NCBI GenBank assembly: GCA_007922305.1
Contig: ML677328.1
Coordinates: 8,914,620 to 8,978,619 of the forward strand
Origin: Dermatemys mawii
Lineage: Eukaryota > Chordata > Testudines > Dermatemydidae
Direction: 5' to 3'
DNA: 64,000 bases
Made by a program: the position numbers and the translations under genes. Numbering within the stretch: position 1 is the stretch's first letter; every line of letters begins with the position of its first letter. Shown one piece after another: positions 59,390 to 64,000 of this stretch. The notes under the pieces are model-generated. The model was given only the letters and a program-made list of their open reading frames with translations, was not told the DNA's origin and made no database searches.

Positions 59390-60180
59390 TCTCTGATGCA
59401 AATTAAGCATTGTAAGTCAATTGTAACAGGAGCTACATTTACATGCCAAGTCAACATGGGGATGTGAAGTCATCTTGGAGCCAACACAGCAGGAAGAAAA
59501 CCACTGGGGGTCATCTTGGTCTGGAAACAAAACAATGTGTGTGGGGAAAAATAAGGAGAGGCCAAAAGCCATTTGGGTATTCATATCCTCGGAAAACCAC
59601 TTGAAGGGTGTGGGAAATCAATAAAAACTTGGATCCTGGTTTTCCTGAAAACTAACAGCTCTGTCAAAGACTGAATCCTTGGGAGACAAGGAACTTTGTT
59701 AAAAAGGAAATGTAACCATTCATCAGTTTAAACCTAGGATTGTGTTATATGTTTTGTTTTATATGTATAACCATTTCTGTTTCCACTTGTTATCTTTACT
59801 CACTGTCTCTTAAGACTTAACCTTTGGTTACAGTTGATTCACTATAAGTACATTTCAGTGCTGTAAAGTTATAAAGGACCTAATCCTGAGTTGTAGCAAT
59901 CAAGTGGACTGTCTATTTGCGCACAGATTAGCAGGTAATTTCTGTGAGTGTCCAGTGGTTAAGGACTGGATACGATAGGGATTCTTTCAGAGGGGCTCAG
60001 GGATTGGAATCCATCTATTGTTAACCTGCAAGGCAAAATAAGGCCTGGCAGAGCTCTGAGTTGATTGTTCAGATGGCTAGCAGACTGGGGTATCAGGGAG
60101 CAGACACTCAGTTTAGTACCAGCAAGTCTCTCTCTAGCTGAGGCAGGGGGTAACATGGTGACTCTCACTCCTGGGCACCC
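59390..60180 (+). mobile_element. possible LTR-like repeat
   Basis: Contains gtgggaaatcaataaaaact, later aggggctcagggattggaat, ctgcaaggcaaaataaggcc and accagcaagtctctctctag, ending near caccctgagaaactgg. These blocks recall a turtle LTR family from memory only. Boundaries and target duplication are not found. Confidence 0.35.
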
Positions 60181-61739
60181 TGAGAAACTGGCATATCTTC
60201 AAAGAAATGTCATGTGGTCTGACTACAAAACAAACCTGTTTGTCCATAACAAAGCAGTAGAACTGCTAATCAGGATTCCAAGCAATTGTTAAGTGTCTAC
60301 ACATTAATGAACCAGAAATAAATCCAACTGACAAGTTCTCCAAGTTTGGTTTTAGATTCCAAATGCCCTCACAATTTGAGCAGTGCACAGTTTGGGTGTT
60401 CTGGTTCAGCCTATTATAGAGTGCTAACTGAAAAATTCAGGTCTGAATTTGGATCTAGATTTAATGCTCACACAAAAAATTTCAGGGGTTGGTGTTCATG
60501 CTGAGGTTCCGCTGTGGGCTACCTTTATTGTGAACTACACAACCACCAAAGCTATAAATATGCCTGGGTCTTAAGTTATGAAGGAGAAATTGACATGGAG
60601 AAATAATGGTCTATGGGATACTCAATGACTTACAATATAATGAGTTTTTCTCCTATTTTATGGTGTTTTAGAACTTTTTGATGCACGCTTTAGTTTAAAA
60701 AACAGGTATAAAATTGGTTTAACACTATCTTGATGATTTGTCGTTCCTAGGGTCAAGGGGACCAAGTGCATGCTGGAACTTAATACAAGGTCTTCAGGAT
60801 ATGTCTGGCAAATTTGCAGATAGCAGTACATCTGTCAGTGCTCAAAATAGGTGGCCACAGAAGTACTATAATATCCTTGGGCATAGAGTTAGATTGGATA
60901 AAGATGAAGTCTATTTTCTATGGAAAACAAATCTGCAATCTGAGTAAATTAGCCGGTCATGCACCATAAAAGGAACCTTGGCTCAGAATGATGTCATGTT
61001 TGAATGGCATTTTAGTGTCATTCCAGTTGGCCATGTATTTTATAGGGGCTTAACTGCCACATAGCATAATAAAAAAACATCATCACTTTATTAGAATATC
61101 CAATCTGATTAGGCACACTCTCCTGTTTAGAACAGTAATTCTCTACATGTGCATCTCCAGGAAAAGGTTTTGGAGCTTTATTCTGTAAGCCTGCTTCTCA
61201 TGCCCAGCTTCCCAACAGCTATCAGTTATGTCTCTGCCTGCTATAACCATTCTCTCTCACACTTTCAGAAGCATTATCTGTCCTGTTTAGACTAGAACAG
61301 TGATCATGTCTCCGGGGGAGAGCTTTTCAAAGACACAAATGTCAGTCCCCTGCAAGCTTCAATAATTTCTGGGCAAAATTATTTTTATTGTGTAGTTCTC
61401 ATTCTGACTTTTTCAGTGTAGTCTTATCTCGAATATTTTGTATATTAAAGTTAGACGCTAGTTAACTAACAATTAGTTGGTGTCAAGATTCAGCCTCACA
61501 AAGTTAAACCACTATATTTAGTCTTTAGTACAACTGTGCATACATTTCAGGAAATTTATTGCAGAGATTTTGCCTCACAAACCTCTCAGCTCCTTCCACC
61601 AAGATACAGTATGATCATTTTTCAGTGACCATAGTGCTGCAGCCTATACCACTTTGATGGACAGGATTCAGAGTAATTCATGTTAAAAAAAAAAAAAGGA
61701 TTTCTTTATGATTGATTTTAACATGCCTCTGTTTTAACT
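60181..61739. other. non-coding DNA, nothing recognised
   Basis: No feature that I can name. Confidence 0.4.
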
Positions 61740-61990
61740 TTCAATAAGCTTCCTCATTTCCTTCGATTTATGATTAATATAATCTCTAACAATGTTATAT
61801 GGGCCATTTACAATTGTATTTGCTTTAATTAGATCACCTATTAGTCTATTTTTATTTTTACTGAAAAAGATTCGACATTTGATTTTTTCTAATGCTTTAA
61901 ATTCTTAGGATGTCAAAGTCCTTCAATGTATCTAATTATATCAGTCTCATGACAAGATGAATTCCCAATACAACATTCCAATGTCAAAGC
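61740..61990. promoter_or_regulatory. candidate conserved non-coding element
   Basis: Repeat-free block with tttgctttaattagatcacc, gatttatgattaatataatc and a series of TAAT cores. This resembles vertebrate homeodomain/POU-bound elements. Inference only. Confidence 0.25.
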
Positions 61991-62550
61991 ATTATCTAAT
62001 GTAGCTTTAACAACCTTAGTGTTCTTGTTGATTGCTCTGGGTGCAACCATTTTTTGTGATACATTCCATTGCCAAACTGTTCAGAATAGAGTTCATTATT
62101 ATTCCATATCTCTTCCAAAATGCACTGGCTTTAGTTCAGTAGCATTCACATTTTACTTTGCTTATGGAAATTCCACTGAAAGACCAACCACATGACAACC
62201 AGATTTCCAATACTTCTGATGTTTCTCAATTTATTTTGTAACCAGATACCAATCTGAATGTTTGAATCAGCAATAAAAGGACTGGAATTGTGGTTTCTGG
62301 CTTAGATACACACACACAGAAGGGCATAATCTGCATGTAACACCAAGTTATGCCCCCTGGAACAGAGCTGTATGCCTTGGATATCCAGATATAGCAGTTG
62401 CCAGGGGCTCTAGAGCCAAATCAAAAAAGTAACAGAGACAATAGGCAACCACTTGGTACAAGCAAAAAAATTAGTCAATGTGTATTTCACACCATAGAGG
62501 TTGCACAAGAAAAAGGCTTTATCCTCTAATGTTTATTGGTGCTGTAACAA
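61991..62550. other. non-coding DNA, nothing recognised
   Basis: No feature recognised. Confidence 0.4.
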
Positions 62551-62818
62551 AGAACTTGTCTGCACTTAAAATGCTGCAGTGGCACAGCTGTGCTGCTATA
62601 GCACCTCAGTGAAGATTCTACCTTTGCCAAGTGCAGGTATTCCGCCTCCCTGAGAGGCAGCAGCTAGGTCGACAGGAGAATTCTCCCATTGGCCTAGTGC
62701 TGTCTACACTGGGGGCTCGGTGGGTTTAACTGAGTCACTCAGGGTAGATTTTTCACACCCCTGATCAACACAGTTATACCTACCTAATATCCTAGCGTAG
62801 ACCAGGCCAAAACAAAGG
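62551..62818. mobile_element. Harbinger-type MITE, third copy
   Basis: Left acttgtctgcacttaaaatg, right (inverted) ggcctggtctacgctaggat, the latter close to the left end of the large Harbinger copy (gggcctggtctacaatacg). The interior ccctgagaggcagcagctag matches the plan of the MITE at 56412. Boundaries are good to a few bases. Confidence 0.75.
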
Positions 62819-63659
62819 GAACCCTGATGCATAGGCCATGGGACTTTCTTATCATTCAGACAGATGTGGATAGAGGTGGACACAAGAGTTAAAACAGTAC
62901 TCAGCTTCAGCCCCAGGTCTCTGCCTCTCCCTATGGTATTGGGAGCTGCTCTTACTGGTGATCAAGAAGTGCTTCCTTTGTTCAGATCTCTCTCTCTGTT
63001 GAATACGGGCAGTATCCGGAGCAGAAAGATAATTGGAGCAATTGAATAAAGCTCCCACTACCATCGGAGGGGAATCAGAAAACAAGATCACCACCCGGTC
63101 AGACAATAAAGAAAGTGCAGGAACAAGAGAAAGAGGCTAAACCAATATTAGTCTAATTTAGGAAAAAAAGAATGTTCCCAAATTGTTCCCTGAAAGACAT
63201 GTTTTTGCTACACGTGTGGCCAAGAACAGAGTGACACTATAATGCCGGACATATACTTCAGTAAGAGATGTGAATGAAACAGAAAAATGTTTTACTGTTG
63301 AAGCTGAGCTGTTTATTTTCCAAATATGAGGCTGTGATTTCATGATCAAATTTTTATTCTAATGGCTTTACCTCTATATAGGAAATAAAGGATCTTGAGT
63401 CAGATATTTTGTCCATTATTCACTCATGCAGCCGAGTAACACCTGCACTCCGTAACACTATTGAATAGCGGCGTTCTATCTAATTTAGGGTACAGACCAA
63501 GTCAACACTTGCCACGATATCCATAAGACAGCTTTTTATTTGTAGAAATGTATTTGGCCATATCCTCAGACAGTATAAATCGGCATAGCTCTTCTAACTT
63601 CAGTGGATCTGTGCTAATTTACAACAGCAGAGGACCTGGTCCATTATTGTCATAAATGT
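62819..63659. other. non-coding DNA, nothing recognised
   Basis: Nothing I can name, except a weak old-repeat motif near 63590-63650 (cttcagtggatctgtgctaa). Confidence 0.4.
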
Positions 63660-64000
63660 GAAGTAGCCTAGAATTATTGTTTACCTGTAAGGGGTTAAGC
63701 TAAAGGTAACCTGAGAGGTGGACAACTGACCAATGAGAAATTCCTCAGGAGACAAAGGATTTTAAGTTTCAGTTTCTCTCTGGGTCTCTCTCTGTTCACC
63801 TCGGCTATGGGATGAACACAGCTATGTCTTTCACTATAACTATAAGATTCTATCAAGTACTGTAGTCAGTAAGTTTACCTTCTTTTTATCACTTGGAGGG
63901 TTCTCAGTGGTGAGTGTTGGCTGGGTGCTTCTTGATATTGTAAGCTTCAGCAGAGATATCAACTGTGGGAGAAAATTGCCTCGGGGGAGAGGTTTGGTTT
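63660..64000 (+). mobile_element. start of an LTR, cut by window edge
   Basis: attgtttacctgtaaggggt, then ttaagctaaaggtaacctga and ggacaactgaccaatgagaa. This opening recalls an LTR family of turtles whose 5' end has a TGTTTAACCTGTAAGGGGTT-like start. The rest lies beyond the window, so the 3' end and duplication cannot be checked. Confidence 0.5.

Overview
The window looks like non-coding DNA from a vertebrate nuclear genome, most likely a turtle or another non-avian reptile. This rests on the repeats: CR1 LINEs with a degenerate 3' end, a GIY-YIG Penelope-like element (PLE), a Harbinger element whose ends read GTCTACAC, palindromic hAT elements and MIR-type SINEs. That combination is familiar from turtle assemblies. 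The species is not identified. I recognise no intact host protein-coding gene, no exon I would defend, no rRNA or true tRNA gene and no CRISPR array. Almost all reading frames are short chance frames or decayed transposon frames.

Layout. 0-10 kb: a truncated CR1 (1.19-2.36 kb), a palindromic repeat (5.5-5.9 kb), a Harbinger-type MITE (7.03-7.24 kb), a CR1 tail (8.0 kb) and a hAT element with target-site duplication (8.38-9.08 kb). 10-15 kb: a Penelope-like cluster. It holds one 3' tail with an 8-bp duplication, a head-to-head pair split by a TATA-containing LTR-like repeat, and an inverted-repeat hairpin flanked by an 11-bp duplication. 15-31 kb: AT-rich DNA with MIR fragments, one C-rich hAT element (20.7-21.4 kb), an LTR-like repeat with two CCAAT boxes (23.3 kb), a palindromic hAT relic (28.7 kb) and two unique blocks that could be conserved regulatory DNA.

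31-42 kb: two more C-rich hAT elements with 8-bp duplications (32.1 and 40.3 kb), a nested LTR complex (35.26-37.92 kb) and a solo LTR with a 5-bp duplication (41.7 kb). 46.5-49.3 kb: the largest element, a 2.8-kb Harbinger transposon. It has terminal inverted repeats, a Myb/SANT-like gene on + and a convergent transposase pseudogene on -. 49-64 kb: a 4-unit minisatellite, SINEs, two Harbinger-type MITEs, a possible LTR (59.4-60.2 kb) and the start of an LTR cut by the window edge.

How the parts relate: the Harbinger copy and the short MITEs share end sequences, so the MITEs were probably moved by a Harbinger transposase. The hAT and MITE copies are non-autonomous. The PLE, CR1 and Harbinger coding remnants are all broken, so nothing here looks able to move by itself. 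I found no previously undescribed biological system. The most interesting signals are structural: the PLE hairpin and head-to-head arrangement, the LTR-in-LTR nesting with a nearby paralogue of the unfilled site, and a stop codon at the presumed catalytic glutamate of the Harbinger transposase.
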